Positions 1 through 7,015 of a stretch of DNA of 9,405 nt are shown here, piece by piece (positions within the stretch are counted from its first letter, which is position 1; every line of letters starts with the position of its first letter). The notes under the pieces are model-generated. The model was not told the origin of the DNA, did not search any database, and saw only the letters and a program-made list of their open reading frames with translations. Position numbers and translations under genes: made by a program. The stretch is from NCBI GenBank assembly GCA_016781635.1, contig JADDPY010000446.1:1040-10444 (forward strand), in the 5' to 3' direction. The stretch is from Rubrobacter sp. (lineage in GTDB: Bacteria; Actinomycetota; Rubrobacteria; Rubrobacterales; Rubrobacteraceae).

Positions 1-931
1 CCTCGAGGAGGTCCTGGGCCTCCGAGAGCTCGGGGCTCGCCAGCACCATGACCTTCTTGCGCACCTCACGGATCTGCTCCGGCTCCACCCAGAGCACGTT
101 GGCCAGGAGCAAAAGGTCCTCGTCCGTGACCTCGGGCCGTCCCTCCAGGTAGGCGTTGGCCCGCAGGAGCTTCAGGCTCTTGGCGTAGCGCCTGTCCGAT
201 ACCGCAACACCCGCCTCCGAAAGCTCTCTCCTCAAGAGCGCGACCGCCGGGAGCACCCCTGAGGCGTCGACCGTTCGTGCCTCCTCCTGCGCCTCGAGGA
301 GCTCGGAGGTGGCGATCCTCGTCCTCCCGGAGGGGGCCAAGGACTCCCTGCGGAGCAAGGCCTCGAAGCTCTCGTCCTCCCTCACGTAAGAGACGACGTA
401 GCGCAACAAGAAGCGGTCGAAGAGGGCGACGAGCTCCTCCCTTTCGGCCGGCGGCTCGTTGGAGGCGGCGACCACCATCTCCAGAGGTATGAGCGTGGGC
501 TCGCCATCGTTGAAGAACAACCGCTCGTTGAGGACCGATAACAAACCGTTGAGGACGGCCGAGTTGCACTCGAAGACCTCGTCGAGGAAGGCGATGCTGG
601 CTTCCGGGAGCTTCCCCTTCGTCTTGCGCCGGTAGGAGTCCTCCTCAAGGGCCCGCAACGAGACCGGCCCGAAGAGCTCCTCCGGCGTCGACGTGCGCGA
701 AAGGAGCCACCGGAAGTAGCCGGTGTGGCCTTCCCCCTCGTCCCAGACGATCCTGGAGCAGAGCTCCTCGGCCAGCTCGCTCTTGGCCGCCCCGGGGGGG
801 CCCAGGAGCAAGACGTGCTCCCTCGCGAGGAGGCCCACGAGGAGACCACGGATCTCCTCCTTCCGCTCGAAAAAGAGTTTTGATAGCTCCTCCTCGACCT
901 TGAGCAGCTTCTCCCTCGTCCCTTCGCCCAT
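1..931 (-). CDS. ravA: RavA/MoxR-family AAA+ ATPase, 3' end beyond the window
   Basis: Reading the minus strand from ATG 929-931 gives an uninterrupted frame of about 310 codons that runs off the window start, so the C-terminus is missing. The AAA+ core is complete. Walker A is GPPGAAKS (residues 44-51). The RavA/MoxR signature STPEELFGP follows at about 81-89. Walker B is IAFLDE (113-118), then NSAVLNGLLSVLNER, a sensor-1-like AASNEP (155-160) and an arginine finger in LFDRF (R173). This order and wording match the RavA branch of MoxR ATPases, which act as chaperone-like remodellers, usually with a von Willebrand A-domain partner (ViaA) encoded next door. Any such partner would lie beyond position 1. 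GAGGAAG sits just upstream of the ATG and supports this start. The gene is divergent from the ureide cluster and probably unrelated to it. The family call is firm; the cellular role is unknown. Confidence 0.88.
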   Translation of the reverse strand, partial: MGEGTREKLLKVEEELSKLFFERKEEIRGLLVGLLAREHVLLLGPPGAAKSELAEELCSRIVWDEGEGHTGYFRWLLSRTSTPEELFGPVSLRALEEDSYRRKTKGKLPEASIAFLDEVFECNSAVLNGLLSVLNERLFFNDGEPTLIPLEMVVAASNEPPAEREELVALFDRFLLRYVVSYVREDESFEALLRRESLAPSGRTRIATSELLEAQEEARTVDASGVLPAVALLRRELSEAGVAVSDRRYAKSLKLLRANAYLEGRPEVTDEDLLLLANVLWVEPEQIREVRKKVMVLASPELSEAQDLLE

Positions 932-1149
932 GCGCTTCCTCTATCCCTTCGTCGGAGAACCGGTGCCTACCGCTGGCTCATCAAGACTGCGACATCCATC
1001 GAAAGGATAACCCGGGGAGCGTCGGAGCCGGGCGAGGGGGACCTCTTTTGCGACCGAGCGTGCTGCCTCCCCCGCATTGTCCGGATGCCTTTGGTGAACC
1101 GAATCCCCGCGGTTTACGAAACCGGTCCAAAAGGTCGCGCTGTCGGTTG

Positions 1150-1257
1150 CACAAGCGGAAGGTGTGGGTGGAGCTCCTGTTTGCGGAGGCCAAGCGGTGG
1201 TACGGGCTGGGCCGCTTCCGCTTGAGGACCCTGGCGAAGGTTAACCAGGAGGCGCGT
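1150..1257 (+). pseudogene. DDE transposase C-terminal fragment (IS1182/IS5-like)
   Basis: The frame starting HKRKVWVELLFAEAK and continuing through GLGRFRLRTLAKVNQEA resembles the end of the catalytic domain in IS1182/IS5-type transposases. There a glutamate in the (V/A)E.LFA..K context is the last DDE residue, and a G..RFRLRGL.KV..E tail follows. Only about 36 residues are recognisable; the catalytic aspartates and the N-terminus are absent, and no terminal inverted repeats or target duplication were found around it. Just upstream is a short perfect inverted repeat, CGGTTT-ACG-AAACCG (1110-1124), of unknown meaning. The fragment runs directly into a response-regulator fragment in another frame. 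It is a dead remnant marking past insertion or recombination. The family assignment is from motif memory only. Confidence 0.65.
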
Positions 1258-1534
1258 TTTCGGCGAGAGTTTCGCCTTGCTGCTGGATCGAGAGCCCGAT
1301 CTCAGGGTGGTAGGAAGGACCCACTCGGCATCCGAATGCCACCGGTATCTGGCCGGCAGCGAGGGCATCGGACTGATAGACGAGATGCGCGGGTCCTGTC
1401 CCGATGCCCGGGTGATGGTGCTGACGATAAGCATCGACCCGGAGGAGCACGCCCGGGCGAGGGAGGCGGGGGCCGAGGAGGTGTTGAGCAAGTCGGACGA
1501 TCTCCTCGCCATTCTCGCCGCGATAAGTACTCTT
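1253..1534 (+). pseudogene. Response-regulator receiver domain remnant, phosphoacceptor region deleted
   Basis: The frame reads RVFGESFALLLDREPDLRVVG, then a helix, then GLIDEMRGSCPDARVMVLT and AGAEEVLSK. This is the pattern of a NarL/FixJ-type receiver domain: the beta-2 strand DLRVVG, a beta-4 strand ending in the conserved Thr, and the conserved Lys of the beta-5 motif (K at about 1490). The first strand and its acidic residues are missing because the frame emerges from the transposase fragment at about 1250. The beta-3 strand with its phosphoacceptor Asp is also missing: residues ...AGSEGI pass straight into GLIDEMR near 1370, where some 14 residues would be expected. No DNA-binding domain follows; after ISTL the frame stays open to about 1798 but loses recognisable similarity. 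It cannot work as a phosphorylated receiver. TTG 1277 could start an ORF but has no good ribosome site. Confidence 0.7.
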
Positions 1535-1794
1535 GAGCTACTCGGCTGGAATTGTGCGGCTCCAGAAGCCTTCGCTTTGGTCGTCGAGGAAGAGTACCTC
1601 GGAAGGCTACGAACTGGAAGCGGCCGAAATCTGTTCGATAGCTGCGGCGGCCACGCAGCGCACAACTTAAGACCCCGCCACGACGGCGCTACCAGCAACG
1701 GAACCTACTCAGTACCCGGGCAACCTCGACTGCGTGGACCCCGGGAGGATCCTCGCCGTCGAGGGCTACGCGCCGGACTACCCACTCGTAACGG
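1535..1794 (+). other. Stretch without a recognisable gene between receiver remnant and permease promoter
   Basis: No start with a ribosome site and no recognisable domain were found here on either strand. Several frames stay open, as expected at this base composition. One plus-strand frame from about 1683 encodes a coding-like peptide, including GRILAVEGYAPDYPLVTVD (about 1740-1800). It could be another gene remnant, but I cannot assign it. Together with the two fragments upstream this makes about 650 bases of decayed sequence. Confidence 0.5.
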
Positions 1795-1823
1795 TTGACA
1801 CAAAACTCCCCTTGCAGCAGAAT
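1795..1823 (+). promoter_or_regulatory. Predicted sigma-70-type promoter of the permease gene
   Basis: A perfect -35 hexamer TTGACA (1795-1800) is followed after 17 bases by CAGAAT (1818-1823), which matches four of six -10 positions. Transcription would begin near 1830, leaving a leader of about 47 bases before ATG 1877. A strong GGGAGG ribosome site lies at about 1865-1870. The position is right for driving the permease and the two amidohydrolases behind it. No operator repeat was recognised around it. Confidence 0.5.
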
Positions 1824-1876
1824 CGTGGCGGAGAGCGTGCTTATGCGTTCGGGGGAAGGCGCGAGGGAGGAACGAG

Positions 1877-3325
1877 ATGACCGAGAGAACGGTGCCTACC
1901 GCGACCTACAGTGAGCGGCTGTACAACGAGGACCTCGCGCCGGTCAAGGAGCGTAACTGGACCACCTACAGCCTCTTCGCGATGTGGATGGCCGACGTGC
2001 ACAGCATCGGTGGCTACACCTTCGCCGCGGGGCTGTTCTTCCTGGGCCTTGCGGGCTGGCAGGTGTTCCTGGCGCTGCTCGTCGGCATCGTGGTCGTTTA
2101 TTTTCTGATGAACCTCAGCGGGATCGCCGGGCAGCGGCACGGCATCCCCTATCCCGTGCTGGCCCGCATAAGCTTCGGGGTCTTCGGGGCCAACATCCCG
2201 GCCCTTATCCGGGCGGTCATAGCCATCTTCTGGTACGGCATCCAGATCTGGCTGGCCTCCGTCGCCGTGCTCGTCCTCCTGATCAGGATCTTCCCGGGGT
2301 TAGAGCCGTACACGGAGAACTCGATCCTTGGGCTCTCTAGTTTAGGGTGGGCCTGTTTCCTGGCCCTCTGGGCCGCGCAACTGTTCGTCCTGCGCAACGG
2401 GATGGAGACCGTGCGCCGGTTCGTCGATTGGGCCGGTCCGGCGATCTACGTCGCCATGTTCGCGCTCGCGGTCTGGATCGTTATCGAGGCGAGGGGACAA
2501 ATAGGTTTGACACTGAGCTCTCAGGAGCTGTCGACGGGGGGAGCGATCCTGGCCTTCCTCACGGCCATTTCGCTGGTCGTGGCGTACTTCTCCACCTTGA
2601 TGCTCAACTTCTGCGACTTCTCGCGCTTCTCGCCCTCCGAAAGGATGGTCTATCGGGGCAATTTCTGGGGGCTGCCGGTCAACTTCATGGCCTTCGCGCT
2701 GGTAGTCGTCATCGTCACGTCCGGCTCGGCGACCGTGTTCGGAGAGGCCATCACCGACCCGGTTGAGGTCGTCGCCAGGATACCGAACACGCTGGTGCTG
2801 GTCATAGGGGCCCTGACCTTCGCGATAGCCACGGTGGGGATCAACATCGTCGCCAACTTCGTCTCGCCCGCCTACGATTTGGCGAACGCCGCCCCAAAGC
2901 ACATAGACTTCAAACGCGGGGGCGTGATCACGGCCATCGCCTCCCTCCTGGTCACACCCTGGAACATCTACAATAGCCCGGTGGCGATCAACTACTTCCT
3001 GGGCGGCCTCGGCGCCTTCCTGGGGCCGCTCTTCGGGATCATCTTCGTCGACTACTATCTCGTCCGGCGGGGGCGCGTCGACGTCGACGCCCTGTATCGC
3101 GAGGGGGCGTCTTCGCCCTACTGGTACCAAGGCGGCTTCAACCGCCGAGCAGTCCTGGTCTTCGTGGTCTCGGCGATCATCGCCGTCGTTGTGGCCTTGA
3201 TCCCGACATTCGGTCTGCTCTCCCCGTTCTCCTGGTTCGTGGGGGCCGCAGTCTCCGCGATTCTTTACTACGTGACGGCTCCCCGGGAAGCCGGGCGTGT
3301 CCCGCCGACCAGCCACGCGAGCTAG
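1877..3325 (+). CDS. NCS1-family nucleobase/allantoin-type permease
   Basis: A 482-residue protein with about 12 hydrophobic segments, the usual size for NCS1 (nucleobase:cation symporter-1) transporters. It has the family's N-terminal NEDLAPV (17-23) and W28, and then DVHSIGGYTFAAG (40-52) in the first membrane helix. It also has GIPYPVLARISFG (89-101), WYGIQ (119-123), NFCDFSRF (244-251) and NIVANFVSPAYDLAN (323-337). W119 and Q123 in the third helix and N327 in the eighth correspond to substrate-contacting positions known from Mhp1 and PucI. NCS1 members import hydantoins, allantoin, cytosine, uracil or thiamine with sodium or protons across the cytoplasmic membrane. With allantoinase and allantoate amidohydrolase downstream, allantoin is the likeliest substrate; hydantoin or uracil remain possible. 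Start ATG 1877 follows GGGAGGAACGAG. It stands first in the cluster behind a predicted promoter. Confidence 0.9.
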   Translation: MTERTVPTATYSERLYNEDLAPVKERNWTTYSLFAMWMADVHSIGGYTFAAGLFFLGLAGWQVFLALLVGIVVVYFLMNLSGIAGQRHGIPYPVLARISFGVFGANIPALIRAVIAIFWYGIQIWLASVAVLVLLIRIFPGLEPYTENSILGLSSLGWACFLALWAAQLFVLRNGMETVRRFVDWAGPAIYVAMFALAVWIVIEARGQIGLTLSSQELSTGGAILAFLTAISLVVAYFSTLMLNFCDFSRFSPSERMVYRGNFWGLPVNFMAFALVVVIVTSGSATVFGEAITDPVEVVARIPNTLVLVIGALTFAIATVGINIVANFVSPAYDLANAAPKHIDFKRGGVITAIASLLVTPWNIYNSPVAINYFLGGLGAFLGPLFGIIFVDYYLVRRGRVDVDALYREGASSPYWYQGGFNRRAVLVFVVSAIIAVVVALIPTFGLLSPFSWFVGAAVSAILYYVTAPREAGRVPPTSHAS

Positions 3326-3486
3326 GGTTCTGGGAGCCGTAGGAGCTTCCGGGGAGGGGTGGGGACTATAGGCAACGGAACATCGGTTTTGCTCGTTGAT
3401 TAACCTCAAGGGGAAGCCGTGCATGGGGTGATCAGGCAGCTGGTGAACCGTTCTGCCGGTGGCGTCATTCGCAAGGAGCGTTGAGG

Positions 3487-4253
3487 TTGCACGTCATAGA
3501 TTCGCACACGCACGTCGACGAGTACGAGGCCTTCGGCTGGTTCGATCCGCCCGAGGCGATAATAGAGCTGATGGACGAAGCGGGCATCGGGCAGGCCGTG
3601 GTGATGACCTACGCGGATGCGCCGGTCCTCAAGCCCGACGCGCTCCGTACCTCCACGACGCCTGCAAAAGATACCCGGACCGTTTGATCCCCTACGCCCG
3701 CATCAATCCCCACGCTGCGGGCGCCGCGGCCCTGCTCGAGGAGGCCATCGTCGACCTGGGGATGAAGGGTTTGAAGATCCACCAGGAGAGCGTGACGGCG
3801 CCCGCGCACCACGAGTCGGTCGTCAAGCTGGTCAAGAAGGCGGCCGAGTTCGAGGCCCCGGTCCTCTTCCATTCCGGCGACGAGCCGCTCAGCCTGCCGC
3901 AGCAGTTCAAGGAGTTGGCGGAGAGGGCGCCCGAAGCGACGATCATCCTGGCCCACATGGGCGGGTACCACCACACGGACGACGCCATCCGTCTGTGCGA
4001 GAGGTACGAGAACCTGCTCCTGGACACCTCCGCGTGCCCGTATCCGCATAAGATCGGCGCAGCCATCGAACGGCTCGGCGCGCACCGCGTCCTGTTCGGG
4101 AGCGACGGTCCGGGCTGCAACCCCAAGCTGGAGTTGCGGAAGATCATCCGTCTCGGTCTATCAGAGAATGAGCAGCGTCTGGTGCTTCACGACAACATCG
4201 CGTCGATCCTGGAACGCGTCAGACACGAGGTGCCGGGGAGGGGGCCGAGTTGA
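3487..4253 (+). pseudogene. Amidohydrolase-2 family hydrolase, single frameshift near 3647
   Basis: Two frames together give one amidohydrolase-2 protein of about 255 residues. The first runs from TTG 3487 (MHVIDSHTHVDEYEAFGW...) to about 3647. The second resumes at TAC 3648 (YLHDACKRYPDRLIPYARINPH...) and ends at TGA 4251-4253. Restoring one lost base between CG and TAC joins them cleanly. Metal-site motifs are intact: HTH (H7, H9), FHSG (H129), LAHMGG (H157) and FGSDGP (D207), with KGLKIHQ at the third strand. The family comprises metal-dependent TIM-barrel hydrolases and decarboxylases; the substrate cannot be read from sequence. AAGGAG lies eight bases before TTG 3487, preferred to TTG 3481, which sits too close. 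The stop overlaps the start of the next gene. It may be a true pseudogene, or the frameshift may be a sequencing error. Confidence 0.8.
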
Positions 4254-5011
4254 TCGTCGACGGTCTCACGATGGCCGGGAGCTCGATCAACGGCTACGGG
4301 CTGGGGGCAGAGGAGCTTCTGGCCTCGATGGACCGAAACGGCATCGATAAGAGCGTGATCTCGCCCGTCCAACCCAGGACCTACCATCTCGAGCCTCAGA
4401 ACGACGCGGTCGCCGCCATGCAGTCACGTTACCCCGACCGCTTCGTGGGCTTCTGTCGGATCGACCCGCGGCTCGGCGAGGACGCCGTTACCGAGCTCCG
4501 CCGTTGCGTGACACGGCTGGGGCTCCGAGGGCTGATGCTTCATCCCATGGAGGAGGGATACACCGTCAACGACGCGCCGGTCGTACGGCTCGTCGGGGAA
4601 GCGGGGGCTCTCAGCATACCGGTTATCGTCGCGGCTGGTTACCCCTGGGTCGCCCACGCCTCGCAGATCCGCTCCGTCGCCGAACAGGCCGGGGAGACCA
4701 CCATCGTCATGAGCCACGGCGGCCAGATCAATATCAGCGGCCTCGCCCAAGCCGACGCTTTCCTGGCGCTGGAGGCTTGCTCCAACCTGCGCATCGGGAC
4801 GAACGGGGTGTACCGGCAGGACTTTCTGGAGGAGTGTGTCGAGGCGTTCGGCGCCGGGCGGGTCCTCTTCACCAGCATGACACCCGTCTTCGACCAGGGC
4901 TTCGAACTCGATCGCGTCCGCTCCATTGGGATGGAGGAGTCCGACCGAAGCCTCGTACTGGGCGAGAATATGCTCCGCATCCTGGGAGAAGACGCCAAGG
5001 ATCGGCCGTGA
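4250..5011 (+). CDS. Amidohydrolase-2-like protein with degenerate metal site
   Basis: This 253-residue protein is a divergent paralogue of the protein encoded immediately upstream. TTG 4250 overlaps the preceding stop as TTGA, behind GGGGAGGGGG, so the two are probably translationally coupled. Shared landmarks can be aligned: IVDG at the N-terminus, YPDRFVGFCRIDP, GLRGLMLHP, VMSHGG and GAGRVLF. The metal ligands have mostly gone: HxH has become LTM (L6, M8), the histidine after the fourth strand is A128, and the aspartate of FGSDGP is M210 in FTSMTP. Only the SHGG histidine (H156) remains. The frame is intact and ends normally, so it is under no obvious decay. The likeliest reading is a catalytically inactive subunit or regulator working with its neighbour; a metal-independent activity is the alternative. 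No function is known to me. Confidence 0.82.
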   Translation: MIVDGLTMAGSSINGYGLGAEELLASMDRNGIDKSVISPVQPRTYHLEPQNDAVAAMQSRYPDRFVGFCRIDPRLGEDAVTELRRCVTRLGLRGLMLHPMEEGYTVNDAPVVRLVGEAGALSIPVIVAAGYPWVAHASQIRSVAEQAGETTIVMSHGGQINISGLAQADAFLALEACSNLRIGTNGVYRQDFLEECVEAFGAGRVLFTSMTPVFDQGFELDRVRSIGMEESDRSLVLGENMLRILGEDAKDRP

Positions 5012-5100
5012 CGTCCCAAGGCGCTACGTCTTCTCCCCTCCTGGCCGTGCCGAGCTTGTCGACCACTGACGGAGTCGTTCTGGTGCGGCCTGCGTAGCGC

Positions 5101-5106
5101 TATACT
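5101..5106 (+). promoter_or_regulatory. Possible -10 element TATACT of a near-leaderless transcript
   Basis: TATACT stands in an A/T-rich patch that is unusual here, about 11 bases before ATG 5117. Initiation near 5113 would leave almost no leader, and no ribosome site precedes the ATG, which fits leaderless translation as used by many actinobacteria. The -35 position (TTCTGG, 5078-5083, 17 bases away) is a poor match, so the call rests on the -10 and its position. Confidence 0.35.
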
Positions 5107-5116
5107 CCGAATTTAT

Positions 5117-5470
5117 ATGGTGCCACTCGCAACCTTTCTCTGGTACTTACTGTGGTTCTCGGTGGCTTTCTCGGCGACCGTCCTCTGGGTCGTGGCGGTA
5201 TCGGATATCAGAGGCCAGAGGCGCAAAGGCGTGGTCACGACCGCACGGTCAATGTTCATGGTCGTTGCGGTGTCCATTGCTGCGGTCGGCGCGGTCGCCG
5301 CTGCGGACGCGGTTGTTCCTCACGGATGGATCGGGGCGACTCCGAAAGGTGCGTCTGATGCGCCTTTCACCCGATCTGTGCCGAGGTGCCACGATTTCAA
5401 CTTTGCTTATAGCTTCGGCGTCGAGCAGCCCACGCACGCATCGCAGCAGTGTAAGTCGGATTCTTCTTGA
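5117..5470 (+). CDS. Hypothetical small membrane protein
   Basis: An open frame of 117 residues. The N-terminal half carries two hydrophobic segments, about residues 5-28 (FLWYLLWFSVAFSATVLWVV) and 46-66 (SMFMVVAVSIAAVGAVAAAD), separated by a short basic loop (RGQRRKG). This is the layout of a two-helix inner-membrane protein. The C-terminal half (from about residue 70) is polar, has two cysteines and looks less protein-like, so the true gene may have been truncated or shifted near 5330. There is no ribosome site before ATG 5117; a TATACT -10 element fits a leaderless start. Codon third positions are less G+C-rich than in the neighbouring enzymes. No family was recognised. Its position inside the ureide cluster may be incidental. 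Confidence 0.4.
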   Translation: MVPLATFLWYLLWFSVAFSATVLWVVAVSDIRGQRRKGVVTTARSMFMVVAVSIAAVGAVAAADAVVPHGWIGATPKGASDAPFTRSVPRCHDFNFAYSFGVEQPTHASQQCKSDSS

Positions 5471-5568
5471 GGGCTTTCACCGTCGTCTCTTCGCGGCCTT
5501 CCAAGACGTAGGTGCAAGAGACACTCCTCCGCGAGGATGCGGGTTTCTTTAGTGGGGACGGGAGGGGT

Positions 5569-5596
5569 TTGACGCGTCGAAACCAGGGCTTATATG
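5569..5596 (+). promoter_or_regulatory. Predicted promoter of the allC-allB-DUF3830 unit
   Basis: TTGACG (5569-5574) and TATATG (5591-5596) are separated by 16 bases, close to the sigma-70 consensus. Initiation near 5603 would leave a leader of about 175 bases before GTG 5779, long enough to hold the hairpins found there. No recognised regulator site flanks it. Confidence 0.4.
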
Positions 5597-5603
5597 CTGC
5601 GAC

Positions 5604-5699
5604 GCCCCGCGACAAGGGGATAGGGGAGCGAGCTCCCCACGGGGCTGCGGCCCGCTGGTCCCTCACGCGGTTGCGCGGTTGTCGCCCGCAGGTACGGGC
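5604..5699 (+). promoter_or_regulatory. Structured G+C-rich leader segment before allC
   Basis: Two nested stems are exact in the sequence. GCCCCG (5604-5609) pairs with CGGGGC (5640-5645), enclosing GGGGAG (5623-5628) pairing with CTCCCC (5633-5638) around a CGAG tetraloop. A third stem, GCCCG (5684-5688) with CGGGC (5695-5699), follows, with further weaker pairing to about 5725. The segment could be a regulatory leader, or the decayed end of a mobile element with structured termini. No known riboswitch consensus was recognised, and random stems are commoner at this G+C content. Confidence 0.3.
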
Positions 5700-5778
5700 T
5701 TGCCTGCCCCGCCTAGTGGGCTGTTTGAACAAGCAATCACCGGTCGTCCCGCGTGCCAATACAGGAAGGGAGGAGCTC

Positions 5779-7011
5779 GTGATACAGTCGGCGGCCACCG
5801 TGATGGAGAGGTGCGAGATCCTCGGTGCTATCAGCGAGGAGTCGGGCATCCTCGTCCGGCCCTACGGCTCCGAGTCGATGCGGCGCGTCAACGAGATCGT
5901 GGCGGGCTGGATGCGTGATGCCGGTATGACCGTGCGAAGCGACGCCATCGGCAACCTGATCGGGCGCTACGAGGCCCGAAAGGAGGGGGGAGGCACGCTT
6001 GTCCTCGGTTCTCACCTCGACACCGTCCGCGACGCGGGGAGGTACGACGGTCCCTTGGGCGTGCTGGTCGCCCTCGCCTGCGTCGAGTGCCTGAACGCGA
6101 GCGGCGAACGCCTGCCGTTCGCCGTCGAGGTCGCTGCCTTCGCCGACGAGGAGGGGCTGCGTTTCGGCACGACCTTCCTGGGAAGCTCCGCCTTCGCGTG
6201 TACTTTAGAACCCGGACTGCTCGACCTGACGGACGGCGACGGCGTGAGGGTAGCGGAAGCGGTGCATGCCTTCGGTGGCGATCCCGACGCCCTGGCGAGG
6301 GCCGACCGCTCCCCGAACGATCTTATCGGCTACTGCGAGGTCCACATAGAGCAGGGGCCGGTACTTGAGAGGCTCGGCCTTCCGGTAGGGGTCGTCTCTG
6401 CTATCCAGGGCCAGAGCCGCGTAGGGGTCGGCTTCGTCGGCGAGGCGGGACACGCCGGCACCGTTCCGATGGAGGGGCGCAGGGACGCCCTCCCCGCGGC
6501 CGCCGAGTTCGTGCTGGCGGTCGAGGAGGCGGCGCGGAGACAGGAGGGTATGGTGGCGACGGTCGGGACCATCGAGGCCCATCCGGGCGCGGGGAACGTT
6601 ATCCCGGGCGAAGCCACCCTCAGCCTCGACCTTCGCCACGGGGACGACGGCGTTCGCGGGAGCGCCCTGCAGGCCCTGCGCGAGAGGGCAAAGGAGATAG
6701 CCAGGGCCCGCAGTTTGGAGAGCTCCTGGCGGGTGAGGCAGGAGAGCAAGGCGGTGCCGACGAGCCCGGATCTAACCGAGCTGTTGGCCCGGGCCGTCGA
6801 GGAGATCGGTCTGCCGGCGCACCGCCTGCCGAGCGGCGCGGGCCACGACGCGGCGGAGGTGGCCGCCATAGCCCCCGTCGCGATGCTCTTCGTGCGCTGC
6901 GAGCGAGGCATAAGCCACAACCCCGCGGAATCGGTCGAGGAGGAGGACGTCGCCGTTGCGGTAGAGACGATAAGCCGCTTCCTCGCGCTCCTCGCCGGGG
7001 AGCGGGGCTAG
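5779..7011 (+). CDS. allC: Allantoate amidohydrolase (M20 family)
   Basis: A 410-residue M20-family amidohydrolase, the normal length for AllC. In the ureide pathway it hydrolyses allantoate in the cytoplasm, releasing ammonia and CO2 on the way to ureidoglycine/ureidoglycolate. The binuclear metal site is complete: GSHLDTV (H79), DGPLGV (D90), ADEEG (E124 catalytic, E125 ligand), EVHIEQGPVLE (H189) and GISHNPAES (H380). GHAGTVPM marks the lid/dimerisation domain and PSGAGHDA the substrate site. GTG 5779 is preferred because GGGAGGAG lies five bases upstream and the protein then has family length; the frame extends further upstream but that part is unlike the family. Related M20 enzymes include ureidoglycolate hydrolase and N-carbamoyl-L-amino-acid hydrolase, so the substrate rests partly on the adjacent allantoinase. 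The stop lies four bases before allB. Confidence 0.87.
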   Translation: MIQSAATVMERCEILGAISEESGILVRPYGSESMRRVNEIVAGWMRDAGMTVRSDAIGNLIGRYEARKEGGGTLVLGSHLDTVRDAGRYDGPLGVLVALACVECLNASGERLPFAVEVAAFADEEGLRFGTTFLGSSAFACTLEPGLLDLTDGDGVRVAEAVHAFGGDPDALARADRSPNDLIGYCEVHIEQGPVLERLGLPVGVVSAIQGQSRVGVGFVGEAGHAGTVPMEGRRDALPAAAEFVLAVEEAARRQEGMVATVGTIEAHPGAGNVIPGEATLSLDLRHGDDGVRGSALQALRERAKEIARARSLESSWRVRQESKAVPTSPDLTELLARAVEEIGLPAHRLPSGAGHDAAEVAAIAPVAMLFVRCERGISHNPAESVEEEDVAVAVETISRFLALLAGERG

Positions 7012-7015
7012 CCCG

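Noticed and set aside
382..849. Minus-strand frame shifted relative to the RavA-like gene
   Set aside because: Ser/Arg-rich shadow; the adjacent frame encodes an intact AAA+ domain.
2342..3424. Long minus-strand frame opposite the permease
   Set aside because: Mirror of a strong plus-strand gene; its composition is the reverse complement of membrane-helix codons, with no start signal or domain.
3640..3652. Programmed ribosomal frameshift in the first amidohydrolase
   Set aside because: No slippery heptamer or downstream pseudoknot was recognised at the switch; a simple indel explains it better.
5397..5520. Minus-strand peptide containing LEGREETTVKALKKNP as a transposase or helix-turn-helix piece
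   Set aside because: It looks protein-like but I could match it to no family, and it has no start or ribosome site. It was left out rather than guessed.
5512..5778. Upstream extension of the allC reading frame
   Set aside because: It has no family similarity, no ribosome site at its start, and GTG 5779 has an excellent site and gives the normal length.
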